From positions 1-64,000 of the forward strand of contig JAXFJE010000031.1 in the NCBI GenBank assembly GCA_034168985.1: a stretch of 64,000 bases of DNA, in the 5' to 3' direction. Source of the DNA: JALEVB01 sp022768265. GTDB taxonomy: Bacteria > Bacillota_I > Bacilli_A > Erysipelotrichales > Erysipelotrichaceae. How positions within the stretch are numbered: the first letter of the stretch is position 1; each line of letters begins with the position of its first letter. Under the pieces are notes generated by a model. The model did not search any database, was not told the DNA's origin, and saw only the letters and a list, made by a program, of their open reading frames with translations. Shown here one piece after another: positions 51,290-61,338 of this stretch. Made by a program: the position numbers and the translations under genes.

Positions 51290-54200
51290 AAGAGAAGATA
51301 TCAAAAAAGTTCTGGTCATTGGTAGCGGACCAATCGTCATTGGCCAAGCTGCTGAGTTTGACTATGCTGGTACCCAAGCCTGCTTATCATTAAAAGAAGA
51401 AGGTTATGAAGTTATCTTGATCAACTCTAACCCAGCAACGATCATGACCGATAGCCATATTGCAGATAAGGTATATATGGAACCAATTACCCTAGAATAT
51501 GTTTCAAGGATCATCCGTAAAGAAAGACCTGATGCTTTATTACCATCACTTGGTGGGCAAACAGGTTTGAATATGGCCATGCAATTAGCTAGTAAAGGAA
51601 TCTTGGATGAATGTCAATGTGAGATCTTAGGTACTAGCTTCCATTCGATCGAAGAGGCTGAAGACCGTTTGAAGTTTAAAGAATTATGCCAAAGAATCAA
51701 TCAGCCATGTCTAGAAAGCCATATTGCACGCAACATCGAAGATGTTGTTAAATATGCGAATATGATCGGTTATCCTGTGGTTTTACGTCCTGCTTTCACT
51801 TTAGGAGGAACTGGTGGTGGTTTCGCTAATAACGATGCAGAAGTGCGTGAAATCGGGGAAAATGCCTTGAAATTATCACCAGTAAGCGAAGTGTTGGTTG
51901 AAAAATCAATCAAAGGTTATAAAGAAATCGAATTTGAAGTAATGCGTGATAGCAATGATACAGCTATCGTTATTTGTTCAATGGAAAATATCGACCCTGT
52001 AGGAGTTCATACAGGAGATAGCATGGTTGTTGCTCCAGCTCAAACACTATCAAATAAAGAATATCAATTATTGAGAAATGCTGCTTTAGATATCATCAAA
52101 GAACTAAAGATCGCTGGTGGATGTAACGTACAATTCGCTTTAGATCCATTCTCATTTGATTACTATGTTATCGAAGTTAACCCAAGGGTTTCACGTTCAA
52201 GTGCGCTAGCTTCTAAAGCAACCGGTTATCCAATTGCTAAAGTTAGCAGTAAGATCGCGGTTGGTCTTCGCTTGGATGAAATCAAGATTGCTAATACTTG
52301 TGCGGCTTTTGAACCAGCAGTTGACTATGTCGTTTGTAAAGTAGCACGTTTCCCATTTGATAAATTTGCTAAGGCTGATCATACTTTAAGTACGCAAATG
52401 AAAGCTACGGGTGAGGTCATGAGCATTGGCCGTAATATGGAAGAATCATTGTTAAAAGCTATGCGTTCATTAGAAATTGGTGTAGATCATATTTACCTTG
52501 CGAAGTTTGATAACTACAGCACTGATGAATTATTAGAAAATATCAAAACGCCAACTGATGAAAGGATCTTTGCCATTGCGGAATTGTTCCGTCGTAACGT
52601 GGACTTGATGATGATCCAACATGCGACAAAGATCGATGCCTTCTTCTTAGATAAGATCCATCATATCGTATCTCTAGAAGAACGTATCAAAGAAGATCCA
52701 AGCGATGCTAATTTGATCAAAGCTAAAAAATATGGCTTTAGCAATTCATATCTATGCAAATACTATGGCATGAGCGAAAAAGCTTTATATGACCATTTAA
52801 AAGCTATCAATTGTTTACCAGTTTACAAGATGATCGATACTTGTGCTGCGGAATTTAGCGCTTATGTACCATATTTCTATTCAACTTATGAAACAGAAAA
52901 TGAATCGATCGTTAGCGCTAAAAAATCAATTATCGTATTAGGAAGTGGTCCGATCAGAATTGGGCAAGGGGTCGAATTTGACTATTCAACCGTTCATGCT
53001 ATCTGGGCCATCCAACAAAAAGGTTATGAAGCTATCGTTATCAACAATAACCCTGAAACTGTTTCTACTGACTATGAAGTAAGTGATAAATTATACTTTG
53101 AACCACTATGCATCGAAGATGTCATGCATATCATCGATCTTGAAAAACCTGAAGGGGTCATCGTTTCATTAGGTGGACAAACAGCAATCAACTTATCACA
53201 AAAATTAAAAGATTATGGGGTTAAGATCATTGGTACAGATATCGATGCGATTGAAAAAGCAGAAAATCGTGATATCTTTGATAAGGTCGTACGCCAAGCG
53301 GGTATTCCATTACCAATTGGTAAAGCGGTAACTAATATTGAAGATGGTTTGAAAGTTGCCAAAGAAATTGGTTATCCCGTACTTGTTCGTCCATCATTTG
53401 TCTTGGGTGGAAGAGCTATGCAAATCGTTAACCATGATGAAGAATTGATCGAATATCTAACCAATGCCGTTAAGATCGATGTTGATCAACCAGTATTGGT
53501 CGATAAATATATCGCTGGAACAGAAGTAGAAGTTGATGCGATCTGTGATGGCAAAGATGTCTTCATTCCAGGTATCATGCAATTAGTTGAAGCAACAGGG
53601 GTACACTCTGGGGACTCAATGAGCGTATATCCACCATATTCTTTAACTGATAAGGTCAAAGAAACGATTGCTGATTATACCAATCGTTTAGGTTTAGCAA
53701 TTGGTATCAAAGGCTTATTTAATATTCAATTCATCGTTGATAGCAACAATGATGTATATGTCATCGAAGTAAATCCACGTAGTAGTCGTTCGGTACCATT
53801 CTTATCTAAATCAACGGGCATCCCAATGGCTAATATCGCTACCAAAGTAATGTTAGGTGATAGCTTGCAAGCTCAAGGTTATGGTACTTATGTAATGCCA
53901 GAAAAGAAACGTTACTATGTTAAATCACCAACTTTCTCCTTCTCTAAATTACATGGCTTAGATGCTTATCTATCACCTGAAATGAAATCAACTGGGGAAG
54001 CAATTGGTTACGATGATACCTTAAATAGAGCATTGTACAAATCATTGCAAGCAAGTAATCTACGGGTTGTAAACTATGGTACGGTCTTTGTAACCTTAGC
54101 AGATAAAGATAAAGAAAGAGCGATCGAATTGGTTAAACGCTTCTATGATCTAGGTTTCAATATCGAAGCTACTTCAGGAACAGCTAAAGCGTTAAAAGCA

Positions 54201-54458
54201 GCTAATATCAAAACAAGAGTAAAAAGAAAGATCTCTGAAGGATCAAGTGAGATCTTAGATTCAATCCGTAAAGGTCATATTACATATATCATCAATACCT
54301 TAACAACTAATGATTCAAATACTAATCGTGATGGTTACCAAATCAGAAGATGTGCGGTAGAAAACAATGTTACGGTCTTCACTTCGTTAGATACAGTTAA
54401 TGTGTTATTAAATATCTTGGAAGAAATCACGATGCAAGTATCAACGATCGACCAATAG
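51282..54458 (+). CDS. carB: carbamoyl phosphate synthase large chain
   Basis: CarB (1058 residues) makes carbamoyl phosphate from bicarbonate, ammonia and two ATP. Two homologous ATP-grasp halves are seen, starting KKVLVIGSGPIVIGQAAEFD and KSIIVLGSGPIRIGQGVEFD, each with an E-V-NPR-S-RSS metal site. The C-terminal MGS-like domain (from about 925) would bind UMP or other effectors. The length is normal. Confidence 0.96.
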   Translation: MPRREDIKKVLVIGSGPIVIGQAAEFDYAGTQACLSLKEEGYEVILINSNPATIMTDSHIADKVYMEPITLEYVSRIIRKERPDALLPSLGGQTGLNMAMQLASKGILDECQCEILGTSFHSIEEAEDRLKFKELCQRINQPCLESHIARNIEDVVKYANMIGYPVVLRPAFTLGGTGGGFANNDAEVREIGENALKLSPVSEVLVEKSIKGYKEIEFEVMRDSNDTAIVICSMENIDPVGVHTGDSMVVAPAQTLSNKEYQLLRNAALDIIKELKIAGGCNVQFALDPFSFDYYVIEVNPRVSRSSALASKATGYPIAKVSSKIAVGLRLDEIKIANTCAAFEPAVDYVVCKVARFPFDKFAKADHTLSTQMKATGEVMSIGRNMEESLLKAMRSLEIGVDHIYLAKFDNYSTDELLENIKTPTDERIFAIAELFRRNVDLMMIQHATKIDAFFLDKIHHIVSLEERIKEDPSDANLIKAKKYGFSNSYLCKYYGMSEKALYDHLKAINCLPVYKMIDTCAAEFSAYVPYFYSTYETENESIVSAKKSIIVLGSGPIRIGQGVEFDYSTVHAIWAIQQKGYEAIVINNNPETVSTDYEVSDKLYFEPLCIEDVMHIIDLEKPEGVIVSLGGQTAINLSQKLKDYGVKIIGTDIDAIEKAENRDIFDKVVRQAGIPLPIGKAVTNIEDGLKVAKEIGYPVLVRPSFVLGGRAMQIVNHDEELIEYLTNAVKIDVDQPVLVDKYIAGTEVEVDAICDGKDVFIPGIMQLVEATGVHSGDSMSVYPPYSLTDKVKETIADYTNRLGLAIGIKGLFNIQFIVDSNNDVYVIEVNPRSSRSVPFLSKSTGIPMANIATKVMLGDSLQAQGYGTYVMPEKKRYYVKSPTFSFSKLHGLDAYLSPEMKSTGEAIGYDDTLNRALYKSLQASNLRVVNYGTVFVTLADKDKERAIELVKRFYDLGFNIEATSGTAKALKAANIKTRVKRKISEGSSEILDSIRKGHITYIINTLTTNDSNTNRDGYQIRRCAVENNVTVFTSLDTVNVLLNILEEITMQVSTIDQ

Positions 54459-54468
54459 GAGATACGTT

Positions 54469-55212
54469 ATGAAAAAGATCGAATTTTATACAATCGTCAG
54501 CAACAAGCAATTGACCAAAGATATCTATGAAATGAATTTGCAAGGGGATGGTTCTTGGGTAACCAACCCTGGACAATTCATTAATATCAAGGTCAGCAAT
54601 AAATTTTTGCGTCGCCCAATATCTATTTGTGATTGGAGCAAGGATAGCTTGACGATCATTTATAAAGTAGTGGGTGAAGGCACTAGTTGGTTAGCGAGCT
54701 TGCAAGCAAAAGATCAGATCGAAGCACTGGTAGGCTTAGGAAATGGCTTTAGCTTGGATGATAAGCACCTATTATTGATTGGCGGCGGAGTAGGTATTCC
54801 TCCAATTTATGGTGCTTGTAAGCAGTTAGTTAAATTAGGCTATAAACCAACGGTGATCTTAGGTTATCAAAGCAAGGCAGATGAATTCTACTTTGATAAA
54901 TTCCATGAATTAACGGATAAGCTATATGTTTCAACCAATGATGGTAGTTTAGGCTTAAAGGGTTTTGTTAGTGATGTGATGATCAAAAATGGGCTATGTG
55001 ATATGCCATATCTAACTTGTGGTCCTTTAGGAATGTTAAAAGCTATCTATAAAACTAGTAATTGTGATGGTCAAATATCCTTAGAAGAACGTATGGGTTG
55101 TGGCTTTGGAGCTTGTATGGGATGTTCGATCGAAACGAAAAATGGTTATAAACGAATCTGTAAAGAGGGTCCGGTATTAAGAAGCGAGGAACTATTATGG
55201 ACAAAAGATTAG
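54469..55212 (+). CDS. pyrK: dihydroorotate dehydrogenase electron transfer subunit
   Basis: PyrK (247 residues) passes electrons from PyrD to NAD. It has the FAD site RRPISIC near residue 47, an NAD site GGGVGIPPIYG and the C-terminal [2Fe-2S] cluster Cys residues in CGFGACMGC and RICKEGPV. It overlaps pyrD by 16 bases. Confidence 0.94.
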   Translation: MKKIEFYTIVSNKQLTKDIYEMNLQGDGSWVTNPGQFINIKVSNKFLRRPISICDWSKDSLTIIYKVVGEGTSWLASLQAKDQIEALVGLGNGFSLDDKHLLLIGGGVGIPPIYGACKQLVKLGYKPTVILGYQSKADEFYFDKFHELTDKLYVSTNDGSLGLKGFVSDVMIKNGLCDMPYLTCGPLGMLKAIYKTSNCDGQISLEERMGCGFGACMGCSIETKNGYKRICKEGPVLRSEELLWTKD

Positions 55213-56114
55213 CGGTAAATTTATCAGGCTGGGAATTAGATAATCCCGTAATTCCTGCCAGTGGTACTTATGGTTTTGGTTATGAATTTTGTGAATTCTA
55301 TGATATCAATATCTTAGGAAGCATTGCTACCAAAGGAACGACACTACAACCGCGTTTTGGAAACCCTACCCCTCGTATCGCAGAATGTGAAATGGGAATG
55401 ATCAATGCCGTAGGTTTACAAAATCCAGGCCTAGATAAAGTCATCAGTGAGGAATTCCCTAAATTACAACAAGTATTCCATAAGAAGGTCGTAGCGAATA
55501 TTTCTGGCTTTTCGATCGAAGAGTATGTTGCTTGTGCTAAGGAAATGGATAAGCAAGATATCGTTGGGATCATCGAAGTTAATATCAGTTGTCCAAATGT
55601 CAAACATGGCGGAATGAGCTTTGGGACAGATCCAGAAATGGCGGCAAAAGTAACTAAAGCAATCAAAGAAGTAACTACCAAGCCAGTGTATATCAAATTA
55701 AGCCCTAATGTAACGGATATCGTTGCGATCGCAAAAGCGTGCGAAGCAGCAGGAGCTGATGGTATCAGCATGATCAATACATTGTTAGGGGCAAGATTTG
55801 ATCTTAGAACCGGTAAACCAATCATTCATAACATCATGGGTGGTTTTAGTGGACCAGCAATCAAGCCTGTAGCTTTACGAATGGTCTATCAAGTATATGA
55901 AGCAGTTAATATTCCGATCATTGGTATTGGAGGTATCGCTAGTGCTGAAGATGTGATCGAAATGATGTATGCCGGCGCTACTGCCGTCCAAGTTGGGGCA
56001 GCAAACTGTACCGATCCATATGTTTGCCAAAAGATCATCGAAACCTTGCCATCATTGATGGACAAGTTAAATATTGAAAAATTAGAAGATATAATCGGGA
56101 GGGCACACAGATGA
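55197..56114 (+). CDS. pyrD: dihydroorotate dehydrogenase, class 1B catalytic subunit
   Basis: PyrD (305 residues) oxidises dihydroorotate with FMN. Motifs are PVIPASGTYGFG, the catalytic Cys in NISCPNVKHGG, and IGIGGIASAEDV. The catalytic Cys and adjacent pyrK make it class 1B, NAD-linked. It overlaps pyrF by four bases. Confidence 0.95.
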   Translation: MDKRLAVNLSGWELDNPVIPASGTYGFGYEFCEFYDINILGSIATKGTTLQPRFGNPTPRIAECEMGMINAVGLQNPGLDKVISEEFPKLQQVFHKKVVANISGFSIEEYVACAKEMDKQDIVGIIEVNISCPNVKHGGMSFGTDPEMAAKVTKAIKEVTTKPVYIKLSPNVTDIVAIAKACEAAGADGISMINTLLGARFDLRTGKPIIHNIMGGFSGPAIKPVALRMVYQVYEAVNIPIIGIGGIASAEDVIEMMYAGATAVQVGAANCTDPYVCQKIIETLPSLMDKLNIEKLEDIIGRAHR

Positions 56115-56806
56115 AAGACGTTATTATCGCATGTGATTTTTCAAGCAAAGAAGCAACCTTAGCTTTTTTGGATCAATTTAAGGATGTAAAACCTTTTGTA
56201 AAGATCGGGATGGAATTATACTATGCCGAAGGACCACAGATCGTTAAAGACATCAAAGATCGTGGACATAAGATCTTCTTAGATCTTAAGCTACATGATA
56301 TTCCTAATACGGTTTATAAAGCTATGAAAAATGTAGCAGCCTTAGGAGTTGATATGACCAATGTTCATGCTGCTGGAACGATCGAAATGATGAAAGCTGC
56401 TAAAAAAGCAATCGATGAAGTAAACCCGGAAACAAAATTAATTGCGGTAACGCAATTGACCAGTACTTCAGAAGAAGTTATGCAAGAAGAATTATGGATC
56501 GATCATCCGATTAATGATACGATCCAACATTATGCTTTAAATACCCAAAAAGCTGGATTAGATGGAGTTGTATGTTCACCATTAGAAGCAAAATTAGTTC
56601 GTGATGTATGTAATGAAGATTTCATTACCGTAACTCCTGGTATTCGCTTTGATGATGCAAGCAAAGGGGATCAAAAACGGGTTACAACACCAGCGATGGC
56701 CAAGGAAATTGGTAGCAGTTATATCGTTGTTGGTCGTCCTATCACTGCTAGTGATGATCCAGTTGCTGCTTATCAACGTTGTGTAAGAGAATTTGTGGGG
56801 GAATAA
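56111..56806 (+). CDS. pyrF: orotidine 5'-phosphate decarboxylase
   Basis: PyrF (231 residues) makes UMP. The catalytic Lys-Asp array is FLDLKLHDIPNT near residue 59, and the phosphate-site VTPGIR and VVGRPIT segments follow. The length is normal. pyrE starts four bases after its stop. Confidence 0.95.
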   Translation: MKDVIIACDFSSKEATLAFLDQFKDVKPFVKIGMELYYAEGPQIVKDIKDRGHKIFLDLKLHDIPNTVYKAMKNVAALGVDMTNVHAAGTIEMMKAAKKAIDEVNPETKLIAVTQLTSTSEEVMQEELWIDHPINDTIQHYALNTQKAGLDGVVCSPLEAKLVRDVCNEDFITVTPGIRFDDASKGDQKRVTTPAMAKEIGSSYIVVGRPITASDDPVAAYQRCVREFVGE

Positions 56807-56810
56807 TAAA

Positions 56811-57443
56811 ATGGAAAAATTAATTGCGAAAGATTTATTAAGTATCAATGCCGTTTTCTTAAGACCTGAACAACCATTTACTTGGGCAAGCGGTATCAAA
56901 TCACCAATTTATTGTGATAATCGTTTGACATTATCTGATGTCAAAGTGCGCGAAGATGTAGAAGAAGCTTTGGCTAGCATCATCAAGACTCATTTCCCTG
57001 AATGTGAAATGGTCATGGGCACGGCAACTGCTGGTATCGCACATGCGGCAATCGTGGCTACCAAATTAAATTTACCAATGGGCTATGTACGTGCTAGTGC
57101 GAAAGATCATGGTCGTACCAACCAAATCGAAGGAAAATGTGAAAAAGGTACCAAAGTAGTCGTTGTTGAAGATTTGATCAGCACAGCGGGCAGTAGCTTG
57201 GAAGTAGTTAAGGTCTTACGTGAAAATGGTGTTGAAGTATTAGGTATGGCCAGCATTTTCACTTATGGCATGAAAAAAGGTTTGGAACGTTTGGCAGAAG
57301 CTAAAGTAACTAATATTTCATGCAGTAATTTAGATGTTTTGGTAGATGTTGCCGTAGAAGAAAATTACATCAAACCAGAAGATAAGGCTAAATTATTACA
57401 CTTTAGAGATAATCCTAGTGATGAAAGCTGGATGCAAAAATAA
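56811..57443 (+). CDS. pyrE: orotate phosphoribosyltransferase
   Basis: PyrE (210 residues) converts orotate and PRPP to OMP. It has FTWASGIKSPIYCDNR near residue 23 and the PRPP loop VVEDLISTAGSS near 121. I chose the ATG at 56811; six in-frame residues upstream overlap pyrF and are not conserved. It is the last gene before the operon terminator, so the operon encodes every step from glutamine to UMP. Confidence 0.95.
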   Translation: MEKLIAKDLLSINAVFLRPEQPFTWASGIKSPIYCDNRLTLSDVKVREDVEEALASIIKTHFPECEMVMGTATAGIAHAAIVATKLNLPMGYVRASAKDHGRTNQIEGKCEKGTKVVVVEDLISTAGSSLEVVKVLRENGVEVLGMASIFTYGMKKGLERLAEAKVTNISCSNLDVLVDVAVEENYIKPEDKAKLLHFRDNPSDESWMQK

Positions 57444-57454
57444 TTTTTAGCTTC

Positions 57455-57481
57455 AAGAGGCAGTTTAAACTGCTTCTTTTT
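57455..57481 (+). terminator. terminator of the pyr operon
   Basis: AAGAGGCAG and CTGCTTCTT pair around TTTAAA, followed by a T-rich tract, 11 bases after pyrE. Confidence 0.88.
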
Positions 57482-57556
57482 ATTGTTATTTGTGAAGTAA
57501 TTAAGAAGATAAAACTTAGAAAAAGTAGACAGAGAAGATGAAAAAGTAAAATATCT

Positions 57557-57585
57557 TTCACAAAATAAAAGATGTTTGCTATAAT
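57557..57585 (+). promoter_or_regulatory. promoter of yebC
   Basis: TTCACA (57557-57562), 17 bases and TATAAT (57580-57585), with TGC just before the -10 box. Confidence 0.7.
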
Positions 57586-57617
57586 ATTTAGGTAAAAAAT
57601 GAAGGGTGGTAAAATTA

Positions 57618-58334
57618 ATGGGAAGAGCTCATGAAGTCCGTGCAGCCTCAATGGCTAAAACGGCTGCAATGAAGACAAAATTATATTCACGTTATGGAAA
57701 GGAATTGTATATTGCGGCAAAAGCGGGCGTTCCTGATCCAGATATGAACTTGACTTTGAAACGTAAGATTGCGGAAGCAAAAGCAAACCAAGTTCCAGCA
57801 GATGTTATCAAAAGAGCAATTGAAAGAGCAAAAGGTGGCACTGATGAATCTTACGATTCATGCCGTTATGAAGGCTTTGGACCAGGTGAAAGCACGATCA
57901 TCATTGATTGTTTGACCAATAATGTTAATCGTACCGTAAGTGCTGTTAAAACTTGTTTCAATAAAGCTCATGCCAAGATGGGTGTATCTGGTTGCGTATC
58001 ACATAGCTATGATGAAGTAGGATTATTTGTTTTAAAATATACTGATGAAGAACAAATGTTAGATGCTTTGATCATGGCAGAAGTTGAAGTTATTGATATT
58101 GAAGTAGAAGAAGATACGATGACTATTACAACAAGCTTTGCTGATTTTGCAAAAGCGCAAGATGCCATCAATGAATTGATCCCAGATGTTCAATTTGATG
58201 TTTGTGAAGTAACGATGTTGCCTCAAGAATATGTTTCGATCGATAATCCAGAAGATCAAGAATTGTGGGATCGTTTGATCAACTTGCTAAATGAATGTGA
58301 AGATGTAAATAAAATCTATCATAACGTTAAATAG
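57618..58334 (+). CDS. yebC: YebC/PmpR-family DNA-binding or translation regulator
   Basis: The 238-residue protein starts MGRAHEVRAASMAKT and has RAKGG and EGFGPGESTII, diagnostic of YebC/TACO1. Family members act as transcription regulators and, more recently, as factors helping ribosomes through proline-rich stretches. The ATG at 57618 follows AGGGTGG. It has its own promoter and terminator. Confidence 0.93.
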   Translation: MGRAHEVRAASMAKTAAMKTKLYSRYGKELYIAAKAGVPDPDMNLTLKRKIAEAKANQVPADVIKRAIERAKGGTDESYDSCRYEGFGPGESTIIIDCLTNNVNRTVSAVKTCFNKAHAKMGVSGCVSHSYDEVGLFVLKYTDEEQMLDALIMAEVEVIDIEVEEDTMTITTSFADFAKAQDAINELIPDVQFDVCEVTMLPQEYVSIDNPEDQELWDRLINLLNECEDVNKIYHNVK

Positions 58335-58358
58335 TCAGATTATTTCTGACTATTTTTT
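58331..58358 (+). terminator. terminator after yebC
   Basis: ATAGTCAGA/TCTGACTAT with loop TTATT, followed by T6. The stem overlaps the end of yebC. Confidence 0.9.
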
Positions 58359-58369
58359 AGGTGAAGAAG

Positions 58370-59180
58370 ATGGAAAAGAAGTTTGAATTAGTTGTTTATG
58401 ATATTGATGGTACTTTGGTTAATGAACAAAGAATCTTATCGCCAAAAACCAAAGCTTGTTTAAATCGTTTGCATCAAAAAAAATCGCTTTTGGGATAACC
58501 AGTGGCTGACCTAGTCAGGAACTTTATGCTTTTAGTAAGCGTTGGGGCTTAGATTTTGCGGCTGATGTCATCATCGGGATGAATGGTTGTGAGCTATATG
58601 ATGTACAAAATGATAAGCATTATGAGTATTATAAGCTTGAAAAAGCTTGGATCAAGGAAATCCTGGAGCTGATGCGTCCATTTAATTTAAAACCTTATCT
58701 TTATGATGGTAATGAAATCCTTGGTCTAATGGAAGATGAACAAATGCGTCGTTCAGCAAAAAAAGCTTGTAAAACCTTAAGGGTATGTCAAGATGAAGCT
58801 ATGTTATACGCTAAAGATAATGCCAAGATCATGTTTAGGCTTGATCCTAAGGATATGGAAATGATCGAAGCTTTTGTTAAGAAACTTCCAAATGAAAATT
58901 ATCAGGCCTTTAAGACCCAGCCAGGCTTGATCGGATTTGGCCATAAAAGATTTCCAAAGGTTATACTTTGTTAAGATATTGTGCAATGACCAACCTAGAT
59001 ATTAAAAAAGTCGTATCTTTTGGTGATACGACCAATGATAATGAAATGTTACAAGTTGCCGGTTGGGGCGTTTGTCTTGCTAATGGTAGCGCAGATACCA
59101 AAATGGTGGCTGATGATATCACGGTATTAGATAACGATCATGATGGTTTAGCAGCCTACATCGAAGAAAAGTATTTATAG
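58370..59180 (+). pseudogene. Cof-type HAD phosphatase, three inactivating lesions
   Basis: The gene begins normally at 58370 with LVVYDIDGTL. In the A8 run at 58476-58483 one A is missing and the frame shifts; the restored frame reads IAFGITSG, then meets TGA at 58507-58509 where the family has Arg (CGA to TGA). Near 58960 a G is missing between PK and YTLLRY, after which GDTTNDNEM continues to the stop at 59180. Three separate lesions make recoding unlikely, so I call it a decayed gene. A related intact HAD gene lies at 45809. Confidence 0.9.
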
Positions 59181-60275
59181 TTTGATAGCTCCGCTGATCT
59201 CTTGCTTGATGATCTGCGTAGCTTTTTTTTCATTTAAGAAAGTCGTATAAGTGTAGGTTGTTTTTAGTTCCATCTGCGCATAAGCACTAGCGTTTTGATT
59301 AAAGGTCGTTGCAATCTTACAATGTTTTTTTAATGATTTTAAATAGGCTTGACCTTGTTGATTGAATGCAAGTACCTTGATATTTTCAATTGGTGGCAAG
59401 GCTAGGACATCTTGCTTGGTAATATTATTTAACATATGGATCAAACAACGATTTATTCGACTGCTTGTATAGCGTCTAGTGGTTGCTTGCGCGATGAAGC
59501 TTGGATAATCATGGCATTGTTTAGCTACTTTGATTAGATGATTTTCGATACCTTCGCTGAACATTAAGATGTTAGCTAATGCTTTAGGGTCGGTTGTTAA
59601 AAGCCGTTGTTTGATCATTGGATAAAATTGCTCAAGGGTGACGATATCTTGTTTATCGATCGACATTGGGGTGGCATAGCTGATATCTTCGTTATTTTTT
59701 AAAGCAAGACGAATAGCTTTGGCGCTAGTGATCTTCGCTAGTTTTTCTTCATGATAGCTAGTTGTTCTTTGAATGGTCACGGGGATGATCTTACTATTGG
59801 TTAGCTGCTTCAAATAGGCAACACCTAAGATATCATTGGGTCCCATGCAATTGGCCAATAAGCCATAAGCTTTGGGAAAGGAATTACCATCTTTTAATAA
59901 TTCTTTTAAATTATTTACATTGATATTGGTAGCGGCAATTTCTTGTAATTCAGCGAGGTTGTTGGTTTCTGAACCAAAACATAGATAGTCGATCTTAGCC
60001 AGTTTTAGGATATCGATTGCCCCTTTTGCAAAAATATTGGCACTTTGGGTCGCATAAGCATAGGGTAGCTCTAGAACGATATCAACCCCGTGCTTGATCG
60101 CTGCCATGGCTCTTTGATGTTTGTCAACGATTGCCATTTCGCCTCGTTGGGTAAAATTGCCGGACATTACGGCAATCAATACGTCGCAATTGGTTAATTC
60201 TTTGGCCATCTTGATATGATGGATATGTCCATTATGCAATGGATTGTATTCTGTTATGATTCCACAAATTTTCAT
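59175..60275 (-). CDS. tmcAL: tRNA(Met) cytidine acetate ligase
   Basis: TmcAL (366 residues, YlbM family) uses acetate and ATP to acetylate C34 of elongator tRNA-Met. It starts CGIITEYNPLHNGHIHH, a nucleotidyltransferase HxGH-type site, followed by MSGNFTQRGEMAIVDK and the VLELPYAYATQSA segment. The length is normal. Its substrate tRNA-Met(CAT) is encoded at 508. It is convergent with the HAD pseudogene and overlaps it by six bases. Confidence 0.93.
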   Translation of the reverse strand: MKICGIITEYNPLHNGHIHHIKMAKELTNCDVLIAVMSGNFTQRGEMAIVDKHQRAMAAIKHGVDIVLELPYAYATQSANIFAKGAIDILKLAKIDYLCFGSETNNLAELQEIAATNINVNNLKELLKDGNSFPKAYGLLANCMGPNDILGVAYLKQLTNSKIIPVTIQRTTSYHEEKLAKITSAKAIRLALKNNEDISYATPMSIDKQDIVTLEQFYPMIKQRLLTTDPKALANILMFSEGIENHLIKVAKQCHDYPSFIAQATTRRYTSSRINRCLIHMLNNITKQDVLALPPIENIKVLAFNQQGQAYLKSLKKHCKIATTFNQNASAYAQMELKTTYTYTTFLNEKKATQIIKQEISGAIKL

Positions 60276-60334
60276 GTTTACATGATAACATATTCATACC
60301 TAAGAGTAAAAATAAAATATTTTTAACAATGTGG

Positions 60335-60363
60335 TTGTTTGTTCTTGCTTAAAGTGCGATAAT
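60335..60363 (+). promoter_or_regulatory. promoter of the hydrolase gene
   Basis: TTGTTT (60335-60340), 17 bases and GATAAT (60358-60363). Transcription would start near 60370, after the upstream candidate start codons, which supports the ATG at 60385. Confidence 0.65.
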
Positions 60364-60384
60364 ATGAAAAAAGGTAGTAATGAT

Positions 60385-61263
60385 ATGAAAAGAAAAATTA
60401 AAAGTACAGTATATCGCCCTAAAACTGAAATAAAAGGGGCTGTTTTGATCATTCATGGTATGTGTGAGCATCGTAAGCGTTATGACGATTATGCACGCTT
60501 TTTGGCTTTAGCAGGTTATGGCGTTATCACTTATGATCAAGTTGGTCATGGTGAATCGATCGATGATGTCTTTGGTTATTTTGGCATGAATGGCTGGAGC
60601 CATTTGGTGGAAGTGGCTGATGGCATGGTTGATGAGCTTTATGCTCAATTTCCAAATGTTCCTCATTTCATCTTTGCTCATAGCATGGGTTCGATCGTAG
60701 CTCGCAGTTATATCAAACGCCATGATGAGAAAATCGATGGTTTGATCTTGAGCGGAGCACCTTGTTATCAAAAGTTAGCGAAAGCAGGACTTGCGGCAAT
60801 TAAGATCATCGTCAATACCCAAGGAGCGAAAAATACGAGCAAACACTTGAAGAAATTGGTGGAAGGTCGTTTTAATGATGAGATCAAAGATGCAAAAAGT
60901 GAAGCTGATTGGATCAGTTTTGATCGCGATAATATCGATCGTTATCTTGCGGATCCTTATTGCAATCAAACATTTACCAATCAAGGTTATCATGATCTGA
61001 TCACGGGAATGATCGATATGCATGATCACAAACATTATCAACATTATAATCCAGCGTTACCGATCTTGTTTGTCGCAGGAAAACATGATCCTTGTACCGG
61101 CTATCAAAAAGGGCTAGAAGACAGCATCGCTACGCTTAAAAAAGCAGGTTACAAAAATATCCAAGCAATCACCTATGAGAATAGTCGTCATGAGGTGTTA
61201 AACGATCATGATGCTTCTAAAGTTTATCATGATACCTTAACATGGCTAAATGCTAAACAATAA
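60385..61263 (+). CDS. alpha/beta hydrolase, monoacylglycerol-lipase type
   Basis: A 292-residue serine hydrolase with LIIHGMCEHRKRY (oxyanion HG motif), the nucleophile elbow FAHSMGSIVA near residue 97, an Asp in AGKHDPCTG and a late His in SRHEVLND. The lysophospholipase/monoglyceride lipase branch fits best, so a lipid ester is the likely substrate. No signal peptide is present after the chosen start. Confidence 0.85.
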   Translation: MKRKIKSTVYRPKTEIKGAVLIIHGMCEHRKRYDDYARFLALAGYGVITYDQVGHGESIDDVFGYFGMNGWSHLVEVADGMVDELYAQFPNVPHFIFAHSMGSIVARSYIKRHDEKIDGLILSGAPCYQKLAKAGLAAIKIIVNTQGAKNTSKHLKKLVEGRFNDEIKDAKSEADWISFDRDNIDRYLADPYCNQTFTNQGYHDLITGMIDMHDHKHYQHYNPALPILFVAGKHDPCTGYQKGLEDSIATLKKAGYKNIQAITYENSRHEVLNDHDASKVYHDTLTWLNAKQ

Positions 61264-61280
61264 TATGTGAAAAATAGGTG

Positions 61281-61309
61281 TTGTTTAATAAGTTAAAACA
61301 CGATATAAT
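61281..61309 (+). promoter_or_regulatory. promoter of the ferredoxin gene
   Basis: TTGTTT (61281-61286), 17 bases and TATAAT (61304-61309), the same pattern as the promoter at 60335. Confidence 0.75.
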
Positions 61310-61338
61310 AAATTCGACCATAAAGGAGGCGCTAAATT

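Noticed and set aside
58476..58483. Programmed frameshift at the A8 run of the HAD gene
   Set aside because: The shifted frame soon meets a TGA and a third lesion follows near 58960, so decay explains it better.
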